A stretch of DNA of 64,000 nucleotides. Source: Zhongshania aliphaticivorans (GTDB lineage: Bacteria > Pseudomonadota > Gammaproteobacteria > Pseudomonadales > Spongiibacteraceae). The translations under genes were made by a program, and so were the position numbers. The stretch covers positions 632,742-696,741 of the forward strand of contig NZ_CACSIK010000001.1 of NCBI RefSeq assembly GCF_902705875.1, given 5' to 3'. This document shows, one piece after another, positions 36,484-45,567 of the stretch (positions are counted from its first letter, which is position 1; the number at the start of each line of letters is the position of its first letter). The notes under the pieces were generated by a model that worked only from the letters and a program-made list of their open reading frames with translations, made no database searches and had not been told where the DNA came from.

Positions 36484-38319
36484 CTAAGGGTTTATTATTT
36501 TAGGGATAGTAAAGAAAAATCGACTGCCCTTATTTTCTGCAGATTCTAACCAGATTTTTCCACCGTGTAACATCACCACTTTCTTACATTTAGCTAGCCC
36601 TATACCGCTGCCTGGATAATCGTGTTGGGCGTGAAGGCGTTTGAAAATAAGGAATATGTGTTTGAATTGCTGTGGGTCGATACCGATGCCTTCGTCACTT
36701 ACTGAAAAAAGCCAGTGATCATTATTGTCTTCACACGTGATTGAAATGGCGGGGGGGATATCGGATTTTGTAAACTTAATGGCATTGCTAATTAAGTTTT
36801 GAAATAAGATATGTAACTCTGTTGAATAAGCTGTAATTGTGGGTAAGTGGGCTCTGCTAATTTTTGCATTGCATTGACTGATACTTGCACTTAAATCAGT
36901 TAAAACGTCATCTATCAATTGTTCGCTATCGACTGATGTTAATTCAGGTGTGCGACCAATTCTGCTATATGACATTAGACCGAGAACGAGCTTGCGCATT
37001 CGCTCCGCTGCTTCGTTAATGTATTGGACTGAAGCTTGCACCTGAGGATTCGTTGTTTTGTTGTCGAGTTCAGACTGCAATAATTCTGAAAAGCTTGTCA
37101 GTGTGCGTAGAGGTTCCTGCAAGTCGTGGGAGGCGGCAAAGGCGAATTGCTCAAGTTCTTTGTTACTTTCTTCCAGTCTTTCAATATTGCGTTGTAGCTC
37201 TAGAGATTTCGACCTATACCCCTCTGCCATTTGATTGGCTAGTAGGGTAGCTTTGCGATTTGCATTACTTAAAGTGATAAATAGCAGCAATAAGATGGCA
37301 TCAATGAATATGCCACCTAGAAGAATAAAGGTGGGTTGTGAGTTTCGTGCTTCGCTTCTGAAATCTAGGGCGCTTCTAATTGTGACATTCCAAAGTCTTC
37401 CGTAGACCTCAATGGGAAAGGTTTGGATAAATAGAGGCTTGCTGTCGAAGCTTTGATCGTCACTATGGTTTTCGTCATAGAGAGTGAAATCATCGTCCAC
37501 AATTGTTATTCCAACATGACGGCGGGCTTGTTCAAGCGTGCCGAGCATGAGGTTGTTAACGATAAAGGGCGCGTAAACCATACCTGCGAATGACGCTTTG
37601 CGTTCGCTTAGGCTTAAATTGGCGCCTTGTATTTCGTTGCTACGCTTATTGCTGGCGTCAGGTTTGTAAAATGGAGCGTAAAATAAAAAACCGGGTGTGC
37701 GCTCTTTAGACTGTACTAAATAAATGGGGCCGGTAATTTGTGCCAAGCCACTATCTCGCGCTTTAAGAGCAGCCTGTAAACGGTTTTGTTCATGTGCGAC
37801 ATCCAGGCCAACAGCATTGGCATTGCCGGCTACCGGCTCAATATACGTGATTGGCAAACGGTAGTTATTCTGATGTACGGGGTGAACTTGGTAATCAGGA
37901 CGTTGTTGACGTTGATCGAGTAAATAGCTTGGAAGTGCGTTGTCAGAGACATTGAAGATAACGCCAATGCCATTTATTCCCCGATACTTTTCCGGCAAAC
38001 GTAAGGTCGTGGCAAAGGCATTCCACTGCGAAGACGTCATGGTGTCATCGTGAGAGTGAATAGACGCTACACCTGACCACAGGGCGTCTTCGTATTTTTG
38101 AAGTCGCTCTTTGATTAAGGTTATGACTTGATCAGCTTCACGGTGAAAGCGGTTTTCGTTTTTTTCTTGAATTTGTAGTTTTGAATATTGCCAGACCGCG
38201 ATCGTCATTAACAAGGATAGGGCGACAATAGTCCAATGTACCCAGTGTAGATTACCCACTCTGGATATTTGGTTTTGCTCAACTAATGTAGAAATTGTCT
38301 GTTCGTCTGAGCTGCTCAT
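36484..38319 (-). CDS. CHASE-domain sensor histidine kinase
   Basis: A 611-residue membrane sensor kinase. A first membrane segment (about residues 30-47) is followed by a periplasmic CHASE domain that senses a small ligand (SGVASIHSHDDTMTSSQWNAF and FLFYAPFYKP are CHASE-like). A second membrane segment lies near 320-345, with a coiled coil after it. The HisKA dimerisation domain has His398 in FAASHDLQEPLR, and the ATPase domain has NAIKF, DEGIGID and GSGIGLAKCKKV. The kinase subtype is phytochrome-like (HisKA of the 'SHDLQEPLR' group). No response regulator or receiver domain is adjacent, so it is an orphan kinase and its output is unknown. Confidence 0.9.
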   Translation of the reverse strand: MSSSDEQTISTLVEQNQISRVGNLHWVHWTIVALSLLMTIAVWQYSKLQIQEKNENRFHREADQVITLIKERLQKYEDALWSGVASIHSHDDTMTSSQWNAFATTLRLPEKYRGINGIGVIFNVSDNALPSYLLDQRQQRPDYQVHPVHQNNYRLPITYIEPVAGNANAVGLDVAHEQNRLQAALKARDSGLAQITGPIYLVQSKERTPGFLFYAPFYKPDASNKRSNEIQGANLSLSERKASFAGMVYAPFIVNNLMLGTLEQARRHVGITIVDDDFTLYDENHSDDQSFDSKPLFIQTFPIEVYGRLWNVTIRSALDFRSEARNSQPTFILLGGIFIDAILLLLFITLSNANRKATLLANQMAEGYRSKSLELQRNIERLEESNKELEQFAFAASHDLQEPLRTLTSFSELLQSELDNKTTNPQVQASVQYINEAAERMRKLVLGLMSYSRIGRTPELTSVDSEQLIDDVLTDLSASISQCNAKISRAHLPTITAYSTELHILFQNLISNAIKFTKSDIPPAISITCEDNNDHWLFSVSDEGIGIDPQQFKHIFLIFKRLHAQHDYPGSGIGLAKCKKVVMLHGGKIWLESAENKGSRFFFTIPKIINP

Positions 38320-38500
38320 TTACCTAAAGACCACGTTGTGGCATTTTTATTAATGGATAAAGTAGCCAGTAGTAAAAGGTGTAGACCTCAGCTTTAAATT
38401 GGCATCTGGCGGTCGCTGTGTGGCAGAGCAATCTGCAGCATAGCAAGCGTATTGTTGCTGCTTTTAGTAGAGGAGGCTATTGATAGTTGTACCTATTGAG

Positions 38501-38533
38501 GCGGGCTAGAACTTTCTTCTTGAGCTAGCCCGC
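38501..38533. terminator. Hairpin downstream of the Kst4D-like gene
   Basis: Perfect 9-bp stem GCGGGCTAG/CTAGCCCGC with a 15-base loop, 26 bases past the stop of the minus-strand gene. No T tract follows in that direction. Confidence 0.45.
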
Positions 38534-38559
38534 TTAAATAAAATTGAGGGTATTTCGGC

Positions 38560-40044
38560 TTAGTTGCCTGCCGCACTTTTTCCTGCAAGCCGACCAAAAT
38601 AGGTTACGTCACCTACCGACATGCCACTGGCATAGCCTGAGGCTGTGCGCGGAATACCCGCGGTAGTGCGGCCGGCAGCAAATAATCCTTTGATGATATT
38701 GCGCTCTGGGGTAAGTACTTGGCCATCTACCGTGGTGTCTAAGCCACCTAGGGTGAAGAAGGGGTAGAAGGTGCCCCGCCCCAATGTGCAATCTAGTGCA
38801 ACAAAGGGTGGGGTGAGCGGGCGTAACCAAGCCTCGCTTTTATGAAAATAAGGGTCTTCGCCGCTGGCGGCATGGCGGTTATACGTTTCGAGGGTGTGCT
38901 GTAAGCTCGATTCGGGTAGGGCTAGTTCTTGCTCAAGTTCGGCAATGGTGTCACCTGTGCCTGCCACTGTAGCGCCTAGGTAGCTCATTTTCTCGTAATC
39001 ACCGTAGCCCTCAAGGTCGGTAATAAAGTAAATGCGGGATGAGTTTCGTTGCGCAATAAGTGCGTTATAGCCCACACGGCCGTGATAGCAGTCTTCGTTT
39101 ATGAAGCGCTGAGCTTTATCGTTAATCAAAATGCCATAGGTCAGCGATGACGGAGGATAGTAGGGCAGGCTGACAAAGCATTCGTGCATATTGGTGGTTC
39201 CGGCACCCACACCCATACCCATCAGAATGCCACTGCCCGTGTCGCCAGAATTGCCAATGGGGATAAGGCCGCAGTCAAACGTGGGAGCATATTTCTTTAG
39301 CATCTCTTCGTTCATGCAGAATCCACCAGCACATAAAATCACACCTTTGCGTGCTCGAATGCATTTTTCCTGCTGATCAATTCTAACAATTACCCCTTCT
39401 ACTTCACCGTTATCGTTTACGATTAAACTTAAGGCGCGACTGTCGTAGTGAATATCTACGCCTCGCTGCTCAACCGCCTCGGTCAGTATTTTCATTAGCA
39501 AGGGGCCGCCGTTATCACCTTCTACTTGCAGATTGTGGCCACGGGGAACGGGGCTAGCGTGCTCAGTAAATGGGTGCGCCTTTTCGTTGCCAGTAAAGAG
39601 CAGGCAATCGTCGGTAAGCGCCATGATGGCGCGTTCCTTGAGTTCGCTTAATTTGAAAGGAACCCCTAAGCCAGTGAGCCAGTGATAGTGGCCCACACTG
39701 TTTTCGCAGTAGTGACCAATTTTTTCATCATCAGCCTGATTTCCAAAGCAGGCTTTTAAGTAGTTGACCATATTTTGGGTATCATCGTGATAGCCACAGG
39801 CCTGTTGTACCGGTGTGCCACCATTGCCACCCATATAGATTTCAGCACTAGAGAGGGCGGTAGAGCCGCCGCTGGCACTTGCCAATTCAAAAATACAGAC
39901 TTTACTGCCAGCATCAGCAGCCTCAATTGCGGCAGAGGCTCCTGCGCCCCCAAAGCCAATAATGGCAACGTCGGTTTCGATGTCCCAATGTGTAATGTCT
40001 TTGCTGTTACGGGGCTTGGTTGCGGCGGTTTTGTCGGTAGCCAT
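38560..40044 (-). CDS. FAD-dependent oxidoreductase, 3-ketosteroid delta4-dehydrogenase/fumarate reductase type
   Basis: A 494-residue soluble flavoprotein. The FAD-binding motif is TDVAIIGFGGAGASAAIEA, with ELASASGGSTALSSAEIYMG next. The second FAD segment is RARKGVILCAGGFCMNEEML. The C-terminal part FTLGGLDTTVDGQVLTP...GLFAAGRTTAGIPRTASGYASGMSVGDVTYFGRLAG resembles 3-oxo-5alpha-steroid 4-dehydrogenases (Kst4D/TesI) more than KstD. Such enzymes desaturate the 4,5 position of ring A. It is monocistronic; no operon partner supports the assignment. Other alpha,beta-desaturases or reductases of the same family use non-steroid substrates, so I give the broad name. Confidence 0.7.
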   Translation of the reverse strand: MATDKTAATKPRNSKDITHWDIETDVAIIGFGGAGASAAIEAADAGSKVCIFELASASGGSTALSSAEIYMGGNGGTPVQQACGYHDDTQNMVNYLKACFGNQADDEKIGHYCENSVGHYHWLTGLGVPFKLSELKERAIMALTDDCLLFTGNEKAHPFTEHASPVPRGHNLQVEGDNGGPLLMKILTEAVEQRGVDIHYDSRALSLIVNDNGEVEGVIVRIDQQEKCIRARKGVILCAGGFCMNEEMLKKYAPTFDCGLIPIGNSGDTGSGILMGMGVGAGTTNMHECFVSLPYYPPSSLTYGILINDKAQRFINEDCYHGRVGYNALIAQRNSSRIYFITDLEGYGDYEKMSYLGATVAGTGDTIAELEQELALPESSLQHTLETYNRHAASGEDPYFHKSEAWLRPLTPPFVALDCTLGRGTFYPFFTLGGLDTTVDGQVLTPERNIIKGLFAAGRTTAGIPRTASGYASGMSVGDVTYFGRLAGKSAAGN

Positions 40045-40205
40045 GATAAATCCTATTTGTTATATGTTTCTTTCTGATGTGGCTGCTTATTGTCGCAGGC
40101 GCTATATCGCCTTTGGGCGAAGTCTCACCAAGGGCGTGGGAGGGGTTAGGCGGCTGATTTTGATCTTATTTCGGTAGATTTTATTTGAATTAAAAACCTC
40201 ACAGC

Positions 40206-40220
40206 ATCCGTTAAACGGAT
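40206..40220. promoter_or_regulatory. Short perfect inverted repeat in the fabV/Kst4D-like intergenic region
   Basis: ATCCGT-TAA-ACGGAT lies about 160 bases upstream of the minus-strand flavoprotein gene and 182 bases upstream of fabV. It could be an operator for either; no regulator gene is adjacent. Confidence 0.35.
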
Positions 40221-40347
40221 TATGTTGTATAAGGAATGAAATTTGCTCCGAGCATGCTGTAACATCGGCGGAATAAACAAACACAGCGATAGCCTATCGT
40301 GTTTACAATGTTGACGCTGAATATTAGTGCCGGCAGGCAAGGCTGGT

Positions 40348-40353
40348 TATAAT
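40348..40353 (+). promoter_or_regulatory. Putative -10 element of the fabV promoter
   Basis: Perfect TATAAT with a TGG just upstream. The hexamer TTAGTG, 18 bases further upstream, is a poor -35. Transcription would begin near 40360, so the upstream start at 40352 in the fabV frame cannot be used from this promoter. Confidence 0.45.
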
Positions 40354-40402
40354 GCCCGCCACGCAAAAAATACTCTTAATTTATTCGGAGCAGGAATTCC
40401 CT

Positions 40403-41593
40403 ATGATCATCAAGCCTCGTGTGCGCGGATTTATGTGTGTTACAACTCATCCAGTGGGCTGTGAGGCCAACGTCAGCCAGCAAATTGACTACGTCAAAGC
40501 GCAGGGTGCTATCCCCAATGGCCCCAAGAGAGTGCTGGTGATTGGCGCCTCTACGGGATATGGCTTGGCCTCTCGGATTAGTGCTGCCTTTGGTGCCGGT
40601 GCATCAACACTAGGTATTTTCTTTGAAAAAGAAGGTAGCGAGAAAAAGCCTGGCACAGCGGGTTGGTATAACTCGGCTGCGTTCCACAAGTTTGCAGACG
40701 CGGAAGGGATTTACGCAAAAAGCATCAATGGTGACGCCTTCTCAGATGCGATTAAAGAAAAAACCATTGCAGAAATTAAAGCCGATTTAGGACAGGTAGA
40801 CTTGGTTGTTTACAGCCTGGCCTCGCCTCGTCGTCAACATCCTAAGACCGGTGAAGTGTTTAATTCAACGTTAAAGCCCATCGGTAAAGACGTAACCCAG
40901 CGCGGTGTGAATACTGATAAAGAGACCATTGAAAATTTCACCTTAACGGCGGCCAGCGACGAAGAGATTAACAACACGGTTGCGGTCATGGGGGGTGAAG
41001 ATTGGCAGATGTGGATTGACGCCCTTGATAGTGCTGGGGTATTGGCAGATGGCGCTAAGACGACAGCCTATACTTACCTTGGTGACAAACTCACTTGGGA
41101 TATTTACTGGCACGGTACCATTGGTGCGGCCAAAAAAGATTTAGATAAGCGAGTAATTAGTATTCGTGAGAAGCTAGCGGCTACCGGCGGCGATGCACGT
41201 GTGTCGGTGTTAAAGGCGGTGGTAACACAGGCAAGCTCTGCGATTCCCGTCATGCCGCTGTATTTGGCTTTGTTATTTAAAGCCATGAAGGCAGATGGCA
41301 GTCATGAAGGTTGTATAGAACAGGTGTACGGCTTGTTTAAAAATAGTCTTTATGGTGATGAGCCAATTAAAGATGAGGAAGGTCGTTTACGCGCCGATGG
41401 TTTAGAAATGCGGCCAGAAATTCAGGCTGCGGTTGCGCAAATGTGGGATGATGTCACCACTGAAAACCTACTGGCAAGCACCGATTTTGCGGGCTATAAA
41501 CGCGAGTTTCTGCGCTTGTTCGGTTTTGAAATTGACGGTGTTGACTACGAGGCAGACGTTAACCCTGTTGTTGAAATTAAGAATATGGCCTAA
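40403..41593 (+). CDS. fabV: Trans-2-enoyl-ACP reductase FabV
   Basis: It reduces trans-2-enoyl-ACP with NADH in the last step of each fatty acid elongation cycle; FabV enzymes are insensitive to triclosan. The 396-residue length and the start [24 protein letters not shown] are exactly those of the family. The frame runs 17 codons further upstream, but the ATG at 40403 follows GGAGCAGGA and fits homologues. Cofactor and catalytic segments are [19 protein letters not shown] and the Tyr-(8)-Lys region [25 protein letters not shown]. It is a single-gene unit with its own terminator. No FabI-type reductase is seen in this window. Confidence 0.96.
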   Translation: MIIKPRVRGFMCVTTHPVGCEANVSQQIDYVKAQGAIPNGPKRVLVIGASTGYGLASRISAAFGAGASTLGIFFEKEGSEKKPGTAGWYNSAAFHKFADAEGIYAKSINGDAFSDAIKEKTIAEIKADLGQVDLVVYSLASPRRQHPKTGEVFNSTLKPIGKDVTQRGVNTDKETIENFTLTAASDEEINNTVAVMGGEDWQMWIDALDSAGVLADGAKTTAYTYLGDKLTWDIYWHGTIGAAKKDLDKRVISIREKLAATGGDARVSVLKAVVTQASSAIPVMPLYLALLFKAMKADGSHEGCIEQVYGLFKNSLYGDEPIKDEEGRLRADGLEMRPEIQAAVAQMWDDVTTENLLASTDFAGYKREFLRLFGFEIDGVDYEADVNPVVEIKNMA

Positions 41594-41625
41594 GTCTATT
41601 TTGGCTTAGCGGTCTGTTCGGTTTT

Positions 41626-41653
41626 AAAAAGGAAGCAGTTGCTTCCTTTTTTT
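41626..41653 (+). terminator. Rho-independent terminator after fabV
   Basis: Stem AAAAAGGAAGC/GCTTCCTTTTT with a 4-base loop AGTT and a T run, 32 bases after the stop codon. Confidence 0.9.
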
Positions 41654-41821
41654 ATTACTCCTCAATGGTGATTTTCTAGCTGATTAGACCTTCGCTTGAT
41701 AGTGACGTGCAGGCAGTGGCGAGATCTTTCAGGGCTTGTGGGGAACCGTGGCTATCGCTAAATATTTGCGACATGGGCTGGGCTAAGCTAGAGTGTGGCG
41801 GTTTTTTACATCGGTAATTTC

Positions 41822-43171
41822 ATGTCTGTTACACCCCGTCAGGAACTGCGACACCAGCTTCAGTTAGCGCTGCCAATATTTGGTGGCCAATTGGCGCAGT
41901 CTGCCAATGGCTTTGTAGACACAGTGATGGCAGGCAGGGTGTCGGCGCTAGACTTAGCCGCAGTGGCCGTCGGTGCCAGTATCTGGGTGCCGGTGTTTCT
42001 GTTTATGACCGGCATGTTAATGAGTGCCACCTCGGTATTAGCGCGGCATGTGGGTGGCAATCAGTTAGAACGCATAAATCCTCTGATGCACCAAGTGATA
42101 ATGGTTGCCTTGGTCGTTGGCTCTTTGTCTGTTGTGGTGCTCTGCAATACTGCGCCACTGCTCGCTTGGATGGATGTCGATCCCACCATGCGACCGATGG
42201 TTGTCGATTACTTGTTTGGCCTGAGTTGGGGTATGCCGGCTATTGCGATTGTGCTGGCACTGCGCAGTTATACTGAAGCCATGAGCCACACCCGACCAGT
42301 TTTGATCATTAGCGTTGTCGGCTTACTGGCCAATATTCCAATTAACTACGTCCTAATTTACGGAAAACTCGGTATTCCCGCGATGGGTGGGGTTGGCTGT
42401 GGCTGGGCAACGGCCATTGTGATGTGGATTATGGCGATACTCATGTTGCTTTATGTGCATCGTCATCGTGCGTATCGCCAGGCACGCTTATCTCTGCGGC
42501 CATGGCATTGGGAGCCGAAAACAACGTTCTATTTAGTTAGGCTTGGATTGCCTGTTGGCTTAACCATTTTCTTTGAAGTCAGTGTGTTTTGCATCATCGC
42601 ATTATTGATTAGTCAATCTGGCGCAGAGATCGTGGCTGGCCACCAACTTGCCCTTAATTTTACCTCTTTGGTGTTTATGTTGCCGTTGAGTTTTGCGCTA
42701 GCCGCGACAGCTCGTGTCGGTCACGCCCGGGGTAGAAAAGATGAGCCAGGGTTGCGTACAGCGATTGCGGTTGCCTTTAAAATGACCCTCGTCATTGGCG
42801 TTTTAATGGTGACTTTGCTTGTTACGGGGCGTCATTGGATTCCGTTGATTTACACCGACAATGTCGAAGTCATCGCATTAGCGAGTTATTTGTTGCTGTT
42901 TGCGGCTTTGTATCAAATATCTGATGCAATACAGGTCACTGCCAACGGTTGTCTGCGCGGATTTGAAGACACAACTGTTCCTATGCTGCTGACGCTATTT
43001 GCCTACTGGGGAGTGGGTTTGCCCTTGGGGTATGTGCTGGCAACGACGAATTCACTGGTCACCGCAATGGGCCCCAGCGGGTTTTGGTTGGGTTTATTTG
43101 CCGGCCTCAGCTCTGCGGCCCTGTTACTGGCTTGGCGGCTACGCTGGCGATTGCGTCAGCCGGTGCACTAA
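41822..43171 (+). CDS. MATE family multidrug/Na+ antiporter
   Basis: A 449-residue inner-membrane exporter of the MATE family with about 12 hydrophobic helices. It is NorM-like: LALPIFGGQLAQSANGFVDTVMAGRVSALDLAAVAVG at the N-terminus and LLFAALYQISDAIQVTANGCLRGFEDTTVPM in the second half, both hallmarks of the family. I use the ATG at 41822; the frame extends nine codons upstream to a GTG. Such pumps expel cationic drugs or metabolites in exchange for Na+ or H+. The substrate is unknown. The end of the gene overlaps the convergent hydroxylase gene by 65 bases. Confidence 0.92.
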   Translation: MSVTPRQELRHQLQLALPIFGGQLAQSANGFVDTVMAGRVSALDLAAVAVGASIWVPVFLFMTGMLMSATSVLARHVGGNQLERINPLMHQVIMVALVVGSLSVVVLCNTAPLLAWMDVDPTMRPMVVDYLFGLSWGMPAIAIVLALRSYTEAMSHTRPVLIISVVGLLANIPINYVLIYGKLGIPAMGGVGCGWATAIVMWIMAILMLLYVHRHRAYRQARLSLRPWHWEPKTTFYLVRLGLPVGLTIFFEVSVFCIIALLISQSGAEIVAGHQLALNFTSLVFMLPLSFALAATARVGHARGRKDEPGLRTAIAVAFKMTLVIGVLMVTLLVTGRHWIPLIYTDNVEVIALASYLLLFAALYQISDAIQVTANGCLRGFEDTTVPMLLTLFAYWGVGLPLGYVLATTNSLVTAMGPSGFWLGLFAGLSSAALLLAWRLRWRLRQPVH

Positions 43172-44453
43172 ACGTAAAGTTTTTAATCGTGGCAGGGTTA
43201 GGGGTGGCTTGTTCCTGCCGAATTTTATTAGATTTAATGGCAAAATCAGTACTGAGTGTTGGCGTATAGGACGATGAGCCAATAACAATACGCCATTTTT
43301 CTCGCCAGCTCGGATTGCGATAAAGTTCATTACAAATTTGGGCAAGGCCGGCCAGTGTTAGCCTTATTGGGTTCATATGTAATTCGGGTTGGCCGCTTAG
43401 ACCAGCTCGTGGTGTTTTTGCGCTAAGCGGGCAGTAGGTGCCAAAGACTATATCCCAAATAAACAGAGGCCCGCCGCCGATGTTAACGAGGTTCACCGCG
43501 CCGCTACGCCCACAGTGCTCTGGTTCTGAGGAGTGGTGCATATAGTGATATACGCCGCCGCCCGAGATAAAGCTAGCTAGGCGAATGAGCTGGTTGCGAG
43601 AGGCTATTTGATAGAGTGCCGTGTGATGACCGAAAATTTCCGGTATCAAAATCAGGCAATTGAAAATAATGACCTCGGTGTAAAGTGGCTCACTGCTAAA
43701 CAGCTTGGTACAGGCACCAAATATCAAATTGTAAGGCAGAATAATAAAGAAAAATAACGGCAGTGCGGTGAACACGGCCATGGTTGTCGACTGCATTAGC
43801 GCCGGTGTCATATGGTGAGGGCGATGAAACAGAAGCCATAATATACGCTGGGTGTGGCCTAGACGGTGAAACCAATAATGAAAAAAACCACTGATAATGG
43901 CAATCATCAACACGGCAATTGGCGCCGGTGCGTTAATCAGGGTAGGTACGTGGTTCACTACTAGCTGGTTGGCAAGTCGTACATTGTGGTCAATCCACTG
44001 CCAGCCAAGATTGAAATCTAAGCCGGATACCCAGAATAGTGTCGCCAAGGCAAACAACAATAAGGGGATGGTAAGGGTGCTAAATAAATTGCACAGGAAA
44101 AAAACGATAATCCATTTTATTGGATAGGCGCTGCCTTCTTCACGTTCAAATAGAAAATACCCCGCCAGCATGACCAGCAGGCGAAAGCTAACGGTGACGC
44201 ATAATAGTGCTATTAGGGCATACCACAGCGAAGGGTTTTGTGAATGCAGAGCCTGTAAACTAGTTATTAGCGGTTGAAAGCTGACGTTGTCGCCAAGACC
44301 TGGGCCTAGATAGGGGCCAAGATGTAATAGCTGTAAAAAACCTATGCTATAACCAATGATGAATATCACTACAAAAGCACTGGTGACCTTTCGGTAGCGC
44401 TCGTTAATATCGGGCACTTCAGAGTGAAAGAGAAAATGTAAAAGTTTCTTCAT
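43107..44453 (-). CDS. Sterol desaturase/fatty acid hydroxylase family membrane protein
   Basis: A 448-residue integral membrane di-iron enzyme. The histidine clusters are HYWFHRLGH, HRPHH and YHYMHHSSEPEHCG, together with HH in GHHTALYQ; this is the pattern of the C-5 sterol desaturase/C-4 methyl oxidase/fatty acid hydroxylase superfamily. About six hydrophobic segments precede and surround it. I chose the ATG at 44453 (MKKLLHFLF), which is 11 codons inside the longest frame. The tail after residue 420 lies in the region shared antisense with the MATE gene and is poorly conserved in character. The substrate could be a sterol, hopanoid or fatty acid. Confidence 0.86.
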   Translation of the reverse strand: MKKLLHFLFHSEVPDINERYRKVTSAFVVIFIIGYSIGFLQLLHLGPYLGPGLGDNVSFQPLITSLQALHSQNPSLWYALIALLCVTVSFRLLVMLAGYFLFEREEGSAYPIKWIIVFFLCNLFSTLTIPLLLFALATLFWVSGLDFNLGWQWIDHNVRLANQLVVNHVPTLINAPAPIAVLMIAIISGFFHYWFHRLGHTQRILWLLFHRPHHMTPALMQSTTMAVFTALPLFFFIILPYNLIFGACTKLFSSEPLYTEVIIFNCLILIPEIFGHHTALYQIASRNQLIRLASFISGGGVYHYMHHSSEPEHCGRSGAVNLVNIGGGPLFIWDIVFGTYCPLSAKTPRAGLSGQPELHMNPIRLTLAGLAQICNELYRNPSWREKWRIVIGSSSYTPTLSTDFAIKSNKIRQEQATPNPATIKNFTFSAPADAIASVAAKPVTGPQS

Positions 44454-44660
44454 CGCCTTGTCCGCGTTTTTAGTGTTTCCCTGCACTAATAAAATGGTTA
44501 TGGATTACATTGATGTCACAATACAGTATTTTTGAGTAATAGTGGAGGGCTTCTTTCCCGTTATGCGAACTGCCGCAAGCCAAGGGTTTTCTGCCTAGCT
44601 ACTTGCTTCCCTGAGTCTGCGCTTTTACTCTGGCAACATTTTATTAATGAGAATGACGTT

Positions 44661-45497
44661 ATGTTGGTCGCTGGAGTTTTAGATACCCTCTTGGCGGGGG
44701 TGCATCGTATTGTTGCCCCTAATCCCAGTGTGATGACGGGACCGGGCACAAATACTTATTTATTGGGTAATAAACGGATTACCGTACTCGACCCTGGGCC
44801 GGCTATTCCTGTACATATTGAGGCTATAGAAGCGGGGGTGGCGCAATTGGGTGGTGTGATTGAGCGCATAGTAACCACTCACACACATCCAGATCACTCT
44901 CCGGGGGCAGCGGCCTTACAGGCGCGTTTCAAGGTGCCTGTAATCGGAGCTGAAATAGCGGATGATGGGCATCAAGATACTAGCTTTGCACCAACTCACG
45001 GACTGAGCCACGACGACTGTTTTGATGTTGACGGTGGCGTGTTACGTGCCATCCATACACCGGGTCATGTTGGCAATCACTTCTGTTTTTTTCATGAGCC
45101 CAGCGGCACGATGTTTACCGGTGATCATATAATGCAGGGGTCCACTGTGGTCATTATTCCGCCGGCAGGGGATATGGCTGACTACATTGCGTCATTACGC
45201 TTATTATTAAATTATCCTCTGAAGTTTCTCGCTCCCGGCCACGGCACCTTAATTGAGACACCGGTTGAGGAGGTGGAGGGCTTAATTGCCCATCGGCAAT
45301 CTAGAGAAGATAAGGTGTGGGCCGCGCTTAAAGACGTTCAGCGCGGCGACCTTGATGCACTTGTGCGGGTGGCCTATCAAGATGTTGATGAGGCTATTCA
45401 CCCCATTGCCAAGTTATCGCTGTGGGCGCATTTACTAAAGTTAGAGAAAGAGTCCTCTGCAAAGCAAGACAATGGTCAGTGGGAGTTGATCTCTTAA
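44661..45497 (+). CDS. Metallo-beta-lactamase-fold hydrolase, LACTB2-like
   Basis: A 278-residue enzyme of the metallo-beta-lactamase superfamily. Zinc-binding motifs are THTHPDHSPGA, the HTPGHVGNHF segment, FTGDHIMQGSTVV and the late His in LAPGHGTLIE. The N-terminus VAPNPSVMTGPGTNTYLLG is typical of the LACTB2/GloB-like branch, and the C-terminal winged-helix-like part (VWAALKDVQRGD to HLLKLEKES) also matches it. The frame is open upstream to 44532, but the ATG at 44661 gives the conserved start. LACTB2-type proteins are described as endoribonucleases or thioesterase-like hydrolases, so the substrate is open. Confidence 0.85.
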   Translation: MLVAGVLDTLLAGVHRIVAPNPSVMTGPGTNTYLLGNKRITVLDPGPAIPVHIEAIEAGVAQLGGVIERIVTTHTHPDHSPGAAALQARFKVPVIGAEIADDGHQDTSFAPTHGLSHDDCFDVDGGVLRAIHTPGHVGNHFCFFHEPSGTMFTGDHIMQGSTVVIIPPAGDMADYIASLRLLLNYPLKFLAPGHGTLIETPVEEVEGLIAHRQSREDKVWAALKDVQRGDLDALVRVAYQDVDEAIHPIAKLSLWAHLLKLEKESSAKQDNGQWELIS

Positions 45498-45567
45498 GGT
45501 TCGTACTGTTTTAGCTTGCAGATATGGGCGGCGCGAGGCCGCCCAGCTACGTTGTGTTAAGGCAGAA

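Larger units (their letters stand above)
40045..40402. other. Intergenic region between Kst4D-like gene and fabV
   Basis: 358 bases without a credible gene. It holds a 6+6 inverted repeat ATCCGT-TAA-ACGGAT at 40206-40220 and a good -10, TATAAT at 40348-40353, for fabV. Short frames in this stretch have no recognisable product. Confidence 0.5.

Noticed and set aside
40311..40316. TTGACG as -35 of the fabV promoter
   Set aside because: It is 31 bases from the TATAAT, far too distant for a sigma-70 promoter.
40045..40402. Short frames on both strands upstream of fabV
   Set aside because: None has a credible start or product, and the stretch contains the fabV promoter.
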